From Candidatus Dechloromonas phosphorivorans (GTDB lineage: Bacteria; Pseudomonadota; Gammaproteobacteria; Burkholderiales; Rhodocyclaceae), in contig JADKBR010000021.1 of assembly GCA_016714975.1 (NCBI GenBank), forward strand, positions 131,036-195,035: 64,000 nt of DNA. The letters are read 5' to 3'. A model generated the notes under the pieces. The model did no database searches. It was given only the letters and a program-made list of their open reading frames with translations, and was not told the DNA's origin. This document shows, piece after piece, positions 1 through 9,993 of this stretch. Position 1 is the stretch's first letter, and each line of letters starts with the position of its first letter. The position numbers were made by a program, and so were the translations under genes.

Positions 1-1
1 C

Positions 2-1387
2 CTGCAACTGAGCAAGGTGCCGACCCTGCGCGTCTTTCGCCGCGAATTGGGGCCGCCGCGGCCGTTCCTGCTCGGCGGCTATGGGCTTGGCGTCCTGGCG
101 CTTGCCGGCCTGCTGCTGCTGGTCTCGGGCGATTTGCGGCTGGGCGCCTATGCGATCGGCGGATTTGCCGGGGCGCTGGTTCTGTTCTGGCTGTTCGCCC
201 GCCTCAGTGTACGCGCGGTTTCGCGACTGCGCGGCGGCGGCGGCTTTGGCTGGCGGCAGGGGCTCGCCAATCTGGAACGACATTCGGCGGCAAGCACCCT
301 GCAGATCGTCGCGCTGGCCCTCGGACTGATGGCCATGCTGTTGCTCACCGTGACCCGCGGCGAACTGGTCGACGTCTGGCTGAAGGCGACGCCGGCCGAT
401 GCGCCGAATCGCTTCATCGTCAATATCCAGCCGGATCAACGGCAGGCCGTTGCCGACGCGCTCGCCGCCAGCGGCATTGCCGTCGAGCTTGCGCCGATGG
501 TCCGCGGGCGACTGATGCAGATCGGCGGCCGGGCGGTGAGTGCCGCCAGTTACCCGGACGACGAACGCGCCCAGCGCTTGATCGAGCGCGAATTCAACCT
601 TTCCTGGCGCGCCGATCTACCGTCGGGGAACCGGGTCGTCCGGGGCAACTGGTTCGGGCCCGAAGATTCGGGCAAGGGGCTTGCTTCGGTCGAGGAAGGG
701 CTGGCGAGAACGCTTGGAGTCAAGGTCGGCGATGACTTGCGCTTCATGATCGGGGGCCAGGAGACGCTGGTGCGCGTCAGCAGCCTGCGCAAGCTGGACT
801 GGGATTCGATGCGGGTCAATTTCTTCGTCCTGACGCCGCCCGGCGTGCTCGAATCAGCACCGGCGAGCTACATCACCAGCTTCCATCTTCCTGAGACGCA
901 AGCGGCGCTGGTGCGGACGCTGGTGGCGCGCTTTCCCAACCTGACGCTGATCGACGTCAGCGCCATCCTGGCGCAGATCCAGACGGTCATGGGACAGGTG
1001 GTCCGGGCGGTGCAGCTGATCTTTCTGTTCTCGCTGCTGGCCGGGGCGATCGTTCTCGGGTCGGCCCTGCTCACGGCATTCGACGAACGGCGCTACGAAC
1101 TGTCGGTGATGCGGGCGCTCGGTGCCGGGCGCGACCAGTTGCGGCAATCCCTCCTGGCCGAGCTGGCCGTGGTCGGCGCGATCGCCGGACTGATTGCGGG
1201 CGCCGGCGCGGCGGTGGTCGGGCAGGTGCTGGCGGAGAAAGTTTTCCTGCTCGACATGCCGCTGAGTCTTTGGCTGTTTCCGCTGGCGACGCTTTCCGGA
1301 ATGGTGCTTTCGGTCGGCATTGGCTGGCTGGCAGTGCGTCAGTTGCTCGGCACGCCGCCGCTCCTGGCGCTGCGCGCCGGTGCCTGA
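2..1387 (+). CDS. FtsX-like ABC transporter permease, C-terminal part (5' end outside window)
   Basis: The reading frame is open from base 2, so the gene begins upstream of the window and the GTG at 17 is internal. The visible part, about 460 residues, has two hydrophobic segments near its start, a soluble periplasmic-type domain (roughly residues 120-320 of the visible part) and three further membrane segments at the C-terminus. The last part has the FtsX signature of an FDERRYELSVMRALGA-type loop between helices. This matches the second half of YbbP-like permeases (about 830 residues), inner-membrane subunits of ABC systems that act on lipoproteins, toxins or envelope substrates. An ATPase partner is expected outside the window. 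The family is clear; the substrate is unknown. Confidence 0.85.
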   Translation: MQLSKVPTLRVFRRELGPPRPFLLGGYGLGVLALAGLLLLVSGDLRLGAYAIGGFAGALVLFWLFARLSVRAVSRLRGGGGFGWRQGLANLERHSAASTLQIVALALGLMAMLLLTVTRGELVDVWLKATPADAPNRFIVNIQPDQRQAVADALAASGIAVELAPMVRGRLMQIGGRAVSAASYPDDERAQRLIEREFNLSWRADLPSGNRVVRGNWFGPEDSGKGLASVEEGLARTLGVKVGDDLRFMIGGQETLVRVSSLRKLDWDSMRVNFFVLTPPGVLESAPASYITSFHLPETQAALVRTLVARFPNLTLIDVSAILAQIQTVMGQVVRAVQLIFLFSLLAGAIVLGSALLTAFDERRYELSVMRALGAGRDQLRQSLLAELAVVGAIAGLIAGAGAAVVGQVLAEKVFLLDMPLSLWLFPLATLSGMVLSVGIGWLAVRQLLGTPPLLALRAGA

Positions 1388-1501
1388 TTCGAGCAGGATT
1401 CCGGCACTTCGCACGATCCCCGACAGTACTTCCACGCCAGAAACGTACCCGGGTGACCATGCCACGCCGGGCAGCACCTGCCTGCTCGGGTAAAATACGC
1501 C

Positions 1502-3694
1502 ATGAACTCGATTCAGCAAGTCACCCGGCCGCTGTTCGGCCATCGCAAGTTCTGGGCCGCGCGTTTCGGTCCGGCGCCCTTTTTGCCCGTGTCGCGTGCC
1601 GAAATGGACACGCTTGGCTGGGATTCCTGCGATATCGTTCTCGTCACCGGTGACGCCTACATCGATCACCCGAGCTTCGGCATGGCGCTGATTGGCCGCC
1701 TGCTCGAAGCGCAGGGCTTCCGCGTCGGCATCATCAGCCAGCCCGACTGGAATTCCGCCGCCGACTTCAGGAAGCTGGGCAAGCCGAACCTGTTCTTCGG
1801 GGTGACCGCGGGCAATATGGATTCGATGGTCAATCGCTACACTGCCGACCGCAAGAGCCGTTCAGACGACGCCTATACCCCGAACGGCGAGGCCGACAAG
1901 CGGCCCGATCGCGCCGTGACGGTCTATGCCCAGCGCTGCCGCGAGGCCTTTCCCGGCTGCATCGTGGTGATCGGTTCGATCGAGGCCAGCCTGCGCCGCA
2001 TCGCGCATTACGATTACTGGTCGGACAAGGTGCGGCGCTCGGTGCTGCCCGATTCCAAGGCCGACCTGCTGGTCTTCGGCAACGCCGAGCGGGCGATCGT
2101 CGAACTGGCGCACCGTTTGGCCAAGGGCGAGAAAATCGCCGAAGTCCACGACCTGCGCGGCACTGCTTTCATGGTGCCATCCGGCTGGCTGCCTTCCGGT
2201 GAATGGGAGGCGGTCGATTCGACCGCGGTCGACACGCCGGGGCCGCTGGTCAAGCATGCCGACCCTTATGCCATGGTAAATGGCCAAAACTCGCCGTCGA
2301 CCGCAACTGAAACGAAATCATCCGGCGAACACGCCGTGCACATCGTCTCACGCGCCGAACGGCTGGCCGCGCTCAAGGACCGGCGTGCCCACACCGTCGT
2401 CCGCCTGCCGTCGTACGAGCAGGTCAGCAACGATCCCGTGCTCTACGCCCACGCCTCGCGCACCTTCCACCTTGAATCCAACCCCGGCAACGCGCGGGCG
2501 CTGGTGCAGGCGCACGGCGAACGCGACGTCTGGCTGAATCCGCCGCCGATTCCGCTGTCGACCGAGGAGCTCGACCAGGTCTATGAACTGCCCTACGCCC
2601 GGCGCCCGCACCCGAGCTACGGCGAAGCGAAGATACCGGCCTGGGAGATGATCCGCTTCTCGGTCAATATCATGCGCGGCTGCTTCGGCGGCTGTACTTT
2701 CTGCTCGATCACCGAGCATGAGGGGCGCATCATCCAGAGCCGTTCGGAAGATTCAGTGCTGCGCGAAATCGAGGAAATGCGCGACAAGACGCCGGGCTTC
2801 ACCGGCATCGTCTCCGACCTCGGCGGGCCGACCGCCAACATGTACCACCTGAAGTGCAAGGATGAGAAGATTGAGGCCGCCTGCCGTCGCCTGTCCTGCG
2901 TCTATCCCGATATCTGCGAAAACCTCGGCACCGACCACGCGCCGCTGATCTCGCTCTACCGCAAGGCAAGGGTGCTCAAGGGCGTCAAGAAGGTCCTGAT
3001 CGGCTCCGGCCTGCGCTACGACCTCGCCGTGCGCTCCCCGGAATACATCAGGGAACTGGTCACCCACCACGTCGGTGGCTATCTGAAGATTGCTCCGGAA
3101 CACACCGAGGAAGGCCCGCTGTCGAAGATGATGAAGCCGGGCATGGGCGCCTACGACCGCTTCAAGCAACTGTTCGACCGCTTCTCGCGCGAGGCCGGCA
3201 AGGAGCAGTACCTGATCCCTTACTTCATCGCCGCCCACCCGGGAACGACCGACGCGGACATGCTCAACCTGGCGCTGTGGCTGAAGAAGAACAACTTCCG
3301 CCTCGATCAGGTGCAGACCTTCCTGCCGACGCCAATGGCGCTGGCGACGACGATGTACCACACGGAACGCAACCCGCTGCGCAAGCTGTCACGCGACGGC
3401 GAACACGTCGGCACCGTGCGCAGCGGTCGCCAACGCAAGCTGCACAAGGCGTTCCTGCGCTACCACGATCCGGCCAACTGGCCGCTGCTGCGTGAGACAT
3501 TGAAGGAAATGGGGCGCGCCGACCTGATCGGCAACGGCAAGCGACAACTGATTCCCGCCTGGCAACCGGCAGGCGGTCGCGGTCAACCGCCCGGAACAGG
3601 GCAAATTCACAAGCCGCTTGCTGCCCAGCGCCCTGTGCGTCAGCCGGTCAAGGCGGGCGCACCCCGCGGTCGCGTCGTGGCGCGCAAGGGCTGA
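1502..3694 (+). CDS. ygiQ: YgiQ family radical SAM protein
   Basis: This 730-residue protein of the UPF0313/YgiQ family has the usual length and domain order: an N-terminal B12-binding-like region, then a radical SAM core. The cluster-binding motif C-x3-C-x2-C (CFGGCTFC) lies near residue 395 and should hold a [4Fe-4S] cluster that cleaves S-adenosylmethionine. The C-terminus is basic and low in complexity (proline, arginine, glutamine), as in other members. The substrate of the family is not established. The ATG at 1502 starts right at the conserved N-terminus. It stands alone between an ABC permease and a truncated haemoglobin gene. Confidence 0.93.
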   Translation: MNSIQQVTRPLFGHRKFWAARFGPAPFLPVSRAEMDTLGWDSCDIVLVTGDAYIDHPSFGMALIGRLLEAQGFRVGIISQPDWNSAADFRKLGKPNLFFGVTAGNMDSMVNRYTADRKSRSDDAYTPNGEADKRPDRAVTVYAQRCREAFPGCIVVIGSIEASLRRIAHYDYWSDKVRRSVLPDSKADLLVFGNAERAIVELAHRLAKGEKIAEVHDLRGTAFMVPSGWLPSGEWEAVDSTAVDTPGPLVKHADPYAMVNGQNSPSTATETKSSGEHAVHIVSRAERLAALKDRRAHTVVRLPSYEQVSNDPVLYAHASRTFHLESNPGNARALVQAHGERDVWLNPPPIPLSTEELDQVYELPYARRPHPSYGEAKIPAWEMIRFSVNIMRGCFGGCTFCSITEHEGRIIQSRSEDSVLREIEEMRDKTPGFTGIVSDLGGPTANMYHLKCKDEKIEAACRRLSCVYPDICENLGTDHAPLISLYRKARVLKGVKKVLIGSGLRYDLAVRSPEYIRELVTHHVGGYLKIAPEHTEEGPLSKMMKPGMGAYDRFKQLFDRFSREAGKEQYLIPYFIAAHPGTTDADMLNLALWLKKNNFRLDQVQTFLPTPMALATTMYHTERNPLRKLSRDGEHVGTVRSGRQRKLHKAFLRYHDPANWPLLRETLKEMGRADLIGNGKRQLIPAWQPAGGRGQPPGTGQIHKPLAAQRPVRQPVKAGAPRGRVVARKG

Positions 3695-3708
3695 AATTCA
3701 ATTTCTCG

Positions 3709-4104
3709 ATGAAGCTCATGGAAAACTCCCCGACCTACGACAAGATCGGCGGCGATGCTGGCGTCGCCCGGCTCTGCGACCGCTTCTACGAACTGATGGA
3801 CACCATTCCCCAGTTTCGGGAATTGCGTGACATGCATCCTGCCGATCTGCAAGGCTCACGCGACAAGCTCTACATGTTCCTCTCGGGCTGGTTCGGCGGC
3901 CCCGACCTGTTCGTCGAGAAATTCGGCCATCCCCGCCTGCGCGCCCGGCACTCGCCGTTCGCGATCGGCACCAGGGAACGCGACCAGTGGGTCGCCTGCA
4001 TGGTCCTGGCGATGGAGGATGTCGGCATCGAAGAGGCGATTCGCGCGAAGTTGCTGCAGAACTTCTTCAATACGGCGGATTTCATGCGGAATACTGATCG
4101 CTAG
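3709..4104 (+). CDS. Group II truncated haemoglobin
   Basis: About 131 residues, the normal size of a 2-over-2 truncated globin. Group II features visible are the N-terminal YDKIGGDAGV block, the FLSGWFGGP stretch, the proximal histidine region RHSPFAIG and the C-terminal WVACMVLAMED helix. Such proteins bind O2 or NO with heme and are linked to nitrosative or oxidative stress and micro-oxic life. A second ATG three codons downstream (3718) could be the true start. It lies 14 bases after ygiQ and may be cotranscribed with it. The family is certain; the physiological ligand is not known from sequence. Confidence 0.93.
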   Translation: MKLMENSPTYDKIGGDAGVARLCDRFYELMDTIPQFRELRDMHPADLQGSRDKLYMFLSGWFGGPDLFVEKFGHPRLRARHSPFAIGTRERDQWVACMVLAMEDVGIEEAIRAKLLQNFFNTADFMRNTDR

Positions 4105-4281
4105 TGCTCACGGGTCCGTTCAGCAGAAAGCATCGTCATGCCCAGTCAGACACCATCAATCATGAACACCAAACGTGCCGGCCCTATCCCGGGCGCTCCA
4201 ATTGCCGTGTGTAGACGAGAGTATTGCTTGGTGGGAAAGATTGCACTGCGCGGTCCAATCCTGCAGGATCGAGTGAACTGA

Positions 4282-5388
4282 ATGGAAGCTGTTGACGCCG
4301 TTGTTGTCGGCGCCGGCGTCGTCGGGCTGGCGGTGGCGCGGGAGCTTGCGCTGGCAGGGCGCGAAGTGCTGATCCTTGAGGCGGAGGCGGCGTTCGGGAC
4401 ACAGACCTCGGCGCGCAATTCCGAGGTGATCCACGCCGGCATCTACTATCCGACCGGCTCGCTGAAGAGCGCGCTGTGCGTGCGCGGCAAGGAACTGCTC
4501 TACCGCTACTGCGCCGAGCGCGGCATCGGCCACCGGCGCATCGGCAAGATACTGATCGCTACCGAGGAGTCGGAACTGCCGGCACTCGCCGGTTATGCCG
4601 AACGGGCGGCCGCAAACGGCGTGCCGCTGGCACCGTTGACGGCGGCCGATGTCGCCCGCCTCGAGCCGGCGGTAAAGGCGGTCGCCGGGCTGTTTTCCGA
4701 ATCGACGGGGATCATCGACAGTCACGGCCTGATGCTGGCGCTGCTCGCTGATGCGACGCAGGCCGGGGCAACGCTCGTCACCCGAACGCCGGTGACGGGT
4801 GGCAGTGTCAGCGATGGCGGCATCGTCGTGCGCACAGGCGGGGACGAGCCGTTTGCACTGCACTGCCGGACGCTGATCAACGCGGCCGGCCTGCAGGCGC
4901 AGCACGTGGCGCGCGGCCTGGAGGGCTTCCCCGCTACCTGCGTGCCGCCGGCGGCATACGCCAAGGGCCATTACTTCACGCTCGGCGGGGGCAGCCCGTT
5001 CAACCACCTCGTCTACCCGATGCCGGACCATGCCGGGCTCGGCATCCACGTCACCCTCGATCTCGGGGGCCAGTGCAAGTTCGGTCCCGATGTCAGCGGC
5101 TGGCCGGCGGTGCCGGACTACGCTTTCGAGGAAGGGCTGGAGGCGAAGTTCTACGGCGCCATTCGCCGCTACTACCCAGACCTCGCCGACGGCGCGCTGC
5201 ACCCCGGCTACACCGGCGTGCGGCCGAAGGTGACCGGCCCCGACGAGCCGGCCGGTGATTTCATCATCCAGGGGCCGCGGACGCACGGTATCGGCGGGCT
5301 GGTCAACCTGTTCGGGATCGAGTCCCCGGGGTTGACCTCGTCGCTGGCAATCGCCGAGCGCGTCGCCGCGGAGCTGGTAGTCGTCTGA
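4282..5388 (+). CDS. FAD-dependent L-2-hydroxyglutarate dehydrogenase (LhgO/L2HGDH)-like oxidoreductase
   Basis: A 368-residue flavoprotein of the DAO (glycine oxidase-like) superfamily. The N-terminal FAD-binding Rossmann motif GAGVVGLAVARELA is followed by an acidic residue at the end of strand 2. The ARNSEVIHAGIYYPTGSLK block is characteristic of L-2-hydroxyglutarate oxidases, which oxidise L-2-hydroxyglutarate to 2-oxoglutarate. The C-terminus keeps the second flavin contact (GPRTHGIGGLVNLFGIESPG). It is somewhat shorter than E. coli LhgO (about 420 residues). The next gene, typA, starts 102 bases downstream. Other DAO-type substrates are possible, but the N-terminal block favours the LhgO group. 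Confidence 0.8.
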   Translation: MEAVDAVVVGAGVVGLAVARELALAGREVLILEAEAAFGTQTSARNSEVIHAGIYYPTGSLKSALCVRGKELLYRYCAERGIGHRRIGKILIATEESELPALAGYAERAAANGVPLAPLTAADVARLEPAVKAVAGLFSESTGIIDSHGLMLALLADATQAGATLVTRTPVTGGSVSDGGIVVRTGGDEPFALHCRTLINAAGLQAQHVARGLEGFPATCVPPAAYAKGHYFTLGGGSPFNHLVYPMPDHAGLGIHVTLDLGGQCKFGPDVSGWPAVPDYAFEEGLEAKFYGAIRRYYPDLADGALHPGYTGVRPKVTGPDEPAGDFIIQGPRTHGIGGLVNLFGIESPGLTSSLAIAERVAAELVVV

Positions 5389-5490
5389 CGGGGAAGGCGA
5401 AGGCGAACGATCCCGCAGTTCGTGCAATCGCCATGGTGCGGCGCAGCATGGGGTGCTAGAATCACGCCTTTGATTTTTCAGGCCTTCCCC

Positions 5491-7332
<1,842 letters not shown>

Positions 7333-7355
7333 TAATCGCGGGCTGCCGCGCTACG

Positions 7356-7383
7356 AAAAAAGCGACCTGCGGGTCGCTTTTTG
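7356..7383. terminator. Bidirectional rho-independent terminator between typA and moaA
   Basis: An inverted repeat of the type AAAAAGCGACC-TGC-GGTCGCTTTTT lies between the two convergent genes. It has A-rich and T-rich flanks, so it can work in both directions. Confidence 0.85.
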
Positions 7384-7420
7384 CTGCCTGTTGCGGTCGA
7401 CCGCAAAAATCGGGCGAAAA

Positions 7421-8497
7421 TCAGCCGCCGGTCATCGACATGAAGCGCACCACTTGCGGCGCTTCCATCTGCTGCGTGAAGTCGTGGCCGAAAGGCTTGA
7501 TGCCCATGCTGGCGATGATCGCCTCGCGCAGCGGCGCATCCTGGCCCGGATGGTCGCGCAGGACCGGCAGCAGGTGCAGCGCATCGTTCTGGCCGAGGCA
7601 GGGGTAGAGCTCGCCCTTGGCGGTGATGCGCACGCGGTTGCAGGTATCGCAGAAATTGTGGCTGTGCGGCGAGATGAAGCCGATCCGGGTTTCCGTTCCC
7701 GGAATTCGCCAGTAGCGGGCCGGTCCGCCGGAGGATTCGGTCGACGGGATCAGCTCGAAGCGCCGGGCCAGATGTTCGCGGGCTTCCTCGGACGAAATAT
7801 AGGTATTCTGGCGCCCGTGGATTTCGCCGAGCGGCATTTCCTCGATGAAGGAAAGGTCGAGCTCGTTGTCAAGGGCGAACTGGACGAGGTCGCCGAATTC
7901 GTTGTCGTTGATGCCGCGCATCATGACCGCATTCAGCTTGGTGCGCCGGAAACCTGCGGCCTGCGCCGCCGCGATGCCGTTGAACACCTTGCCGAGGTCG
8001 CCGATCCGGGTGATCGCCTTGAAGCGGTCGGCATTGAGGGTGTCGAGGCTGATGTTGAGGCGTCTGACCCCGGCGGCCTTGAGTGCCGGCGCGAAGCGGT
8101 CGAGCTGCGAGCCGTTGCTGGTCATGACCAGGTTGTCGAGGCCGGGCAGGGCACCCAGGCGTTCGATCAGCCACATGGCGTTCTTGCGCACCAGCGGCTC
8201 GCCGCCGGTAATTCGCAACTTATTGACGCCGAGACTGACAAACACCGTGGCGACCTGCAGACATTCTTCGAGACTCATCACCTCGTGGCGCGGCAGGAAG
8301 GTCATTTCCTCGGCCATGCAGTAGGTGCAGCGGAAATCGCAGCGGTCGGTGATCGAAAGGCGGACGTAGGTGATGCGGCGGCCGTACCGGTCGACCAGCG
8401 TGCCGGGCGGGTGGGCAAGCTTGGCGCTGTCGATGAGCGGGCTGAAACTGCTCAGTCCGTTCGGGGTGGTTTCCGGCCTCAATGTTTCGTTGTGCAT
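7421..8497 (-). CDS. moaA: GTP 3',8-cyclase MoaA (molybdenum cofactor biosynthesis)
   Basis: A 358-residue radical SAM enzyme for the first step of molybdopterin synthesis, rearranging GTP to the cyclic pyranopterin precursor with MoaC. The N-terminal cluster motif CDFRCTYC (Cys 53, 57 and 60) binds the SAM cluster. The C-terminal CDTCNRVRITAKG...PCLG cysteines bind the substrate-side [4Fe-4S] cluster. The protein ends in the Gly-Gly tail typical of MoaA. The N-terminus is about 30 residues longer than in E. coli. A start nearer DRYGRRITYVRLS is possible. No moaB, moaC or moeA is adjacent. Confidence 0.95.
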   Translation of the reverse strand: MHNETLRPETTPNGLSSFSPLIDSAKLAHPPGTLVDRYGRRITYVRLSITDRCDFRCTYCMAEEMTFLPRHEVMSLEECLQVATVFVSLGVNKLRITGGEPLVRKNAMWLIERLGALPGLDNLVMTSNGSQLDRFAPALKAAGVRRLNISLDTLNADRFKAITRIGDLGKVFNGIAAAQAAGFRRTKLNAVMMRGINDNEFGDLVQFALDNELDLSFIEEMPLGEIHGRQNTYISSEEAREHLARRFELIPSTESSGGPARYWRIPGTETRIGFISPHSHNFCDTCNRVRITAKGELYPCLGQNDALHLLPVLRDHPGQDAPLREAIIASMGIKPFGHDFTQQMEAPQVVRFMSMTGG

Positions 8498-8600
8498 GGC
8501 TTGCTACGCGCGATGACCGGCCTCAGAATGAAAGCGGCAGATGCTTAAGGCCGCCGATTATGGGTATCCAAGTACTTTCAGACAAGTGGAGACATCAAGA

Positions 8601-9128
8601 ATGCAAAAGTTCATTATGGTTGGCGCGCTGGCCTGCAGCGGAATGCTGGCCGGGTGCATGGGCGGCATGGGTCCCAGCGGCGCCGAGCGCGCCGAGGCGC
8701 GACTGGCGCCGACTCAGGACAATCGGGTCGTCGGTGTCGTCAGCTTCACGCAGACGGGAGGCAAGGTCAGGGTGATCGCCGAGGTGAGCGGGCTGACGGC
8801 GGGTACCCACGGCTTTCATATTCACGAGAAGGGTGATTGCAGCGCGCCCGACGGAACCAGCGCCGGCGGCCATTTCAACCCGGGCGGCAAGGCGCACGGC
8901 AATCCCGAGCATGCTGACCACCACGCCGGCGACATGCCGCAGTTGATTGCCAATGCCGCCGGCGTTGCCACCTTGACCGCCTATCTCGACGGACTGACCA
9001 TCAGCGAGGGCGCGACCGCCATCGTCGGACGCAGCGTCATCGTTCATGCCGCGCCGGATGACTTCAAGACCCAGCCGACCGGCAATTCGGGCGCCCGCCA
9101 GGCGTGCGGGGTCATCGTCCGGAAATAG
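8601..9128 (+). CDS. sodC: Cu/Zn superoxide dismutase, predicted lipoprotein
   Basis: A 175-residue protein dismutating superoxide in the periplasm. The first residues form a signal peptide ending in a lipobox (M-L-A-G-C), so Cys near residue 18 is probably lipidated and the enzyme anchored. Metal-binding histidines are visible in HGFHIHEKGDC, GGHFNPGG, KAHGNPEHADHHAGD and SVIVHA. The disulfide partner cysteine is near the end (RQACGVIV). ATG 8601 was chosen because it gives the signal peptide directly; an upstream in-frame ATG at 8541 would bury it. GTGGAGA lies upstream. The gene ends before a strong hairpin. Confidence 0.95.
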   Translation: MQKFIMVGALACSGMLAGCMGGMGPSGAERAEARLAPTQDNRVVGVVSFTQTGGKVRVIAEVSGLTAGTHGFHIHEKGDCSAPDGTSAGGHFNPGGKAHGNPEHADHHAGDMPQLIANAAGVATLTAYLDGLTISEGATAIVGRSVIVHAAPDDFKTQPTGNSGARQACGVIVRK

Positions 9129-9180
9129 GTCATCACGGGCGGTTGACCGCAGCAGACGGCGTGCGGTCAGCCTGGAGCTG

Positions 9181-9208
9181 CTGAAAGGGGGCGGCAGCCC
9201 CCTTTCAG
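9181..9208. terminator. Rho-independent terminator after sodC, also facing the minus-strand gene
   Basis: CTGAAAGGGGG and CCCCCTTTCAG form an 11-bp perfect stem around a short loop. The convergent gene on the minus strand ends inside this structure, so it probably serves both. Confidence 0.8.
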
Positions 9209-9951
9209 CTTGCCGGGCGTCGGGCTTGCTGCCAGGCCAGCACCACCTGCCCGGAAAGGGCGTGTATCGCCTGATATTGCTCGGGTGGGAGGCTCTGGCT
9301 TAGCGCGGCGAACAACTGCTGCGTCCCTTCTTCAGCCATCCCGCCGACCGGCTTTTCATCGCTCAGCAGGCGGATCTGGATGCTGGCCAACGCATCCGCC
9401 AGCAGCCGCCAGCCGAGCAGCGGCATGCGCCGGGTCAGCGCCAGCATCAGACTGCCCAGTGCGCGCACGATACGCTGTCCCTCCGCCCTGTCGTCGCAGG
9501 CGGTCATGGCGTGCCAGAGTGCCAGATGAATGTTGCGGCGCAATTCGATCTTGAACTCGACCGCATCGCTCTCGACCGCATCGACCCGCGCGAAAAGGCG
9601 CTGGAAACGCGCGTCTTCGGCGGCATCCAGCGATGTTCGCAGTGAACCGAGGAACGCGCTAAGAGTCGGGATCGCGGTCAGGTCGAAGGCCTGCGTGTAG
9701 GCCAGTCCCCACTGGTCGAGGCCGGTGGCGAGCAGGACGCGGCGCAAGCTGCGCGCCTCATCGCCGTCGCCGGCGGCGCACCACCTGAGGCAGCGCTGCT
9801 TGACCTCGGCCAGCGCCGCATCGCGACCCGGCATGCCGCCGTCGACGGTCAGCCGGAAGACGGTGGCGAAAGCGTCCTGCGCGATGTGGGCGGCCTGACG
9901 CTGGATATCGCCCGGCATCGTCGCAGCCAGGCGGTCGGGATCGGTGGTCAT
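9205..9951 (-). CDS. Uncharacterised protein, helical, 248 residues
   Basis: I do not recognise a family. The protein is soluble-looking, mainly helical and rich in Ala, Leu and Arg, without signal peptide or membrane segments. It has scattered features (AEVKQRCLRWC, RRNIHLALWHAMTACDDRAEG, QQLFAALSQSLPPEQYQAI) but no catalytic motif I can name. Codon use is like its neighbours. It lies 42 bases downstream of the DUF2339 gene on the same strand and may be cotranscribed with it. Its end overlaps the sodC terminator. It is real by codon bias and by its clean gene-to-gene spacing. Confidence 0.65.
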   Translation of the reverse strand: MTTDPDRLAATMPGDIQRQAAHIAQDAFATVFRLTVDGGMPGRDAALAEVKQRCLRWCAAGDGDEARSLRRVLLATGLDQWGLAYTQAFDLTAIPTLSAFLGSLRTSLDAAEDARFQRLFARVDAVESDAVEFKIELRRNIHLALWHAMTACDDRAEGQRIVRALGSLMLALTRRMPLLGWRLLADALASIQIRLLSDEKPVGGMAEEGTQQLFAALSQSLPPEQYQAIHALSGQVVLAWQQARRPAS

Positions 9952-9993
9952 CGTCGGTCGGTGGGTGACAGGAATGGGAGCGTAACGATACCG

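Noticed and set aside
7391..8548. A 385-codon plus-strand frame opposite moaA
   Set aside because: The moaA product on the other strand has all its cysteine motifs; this frame matches no family.
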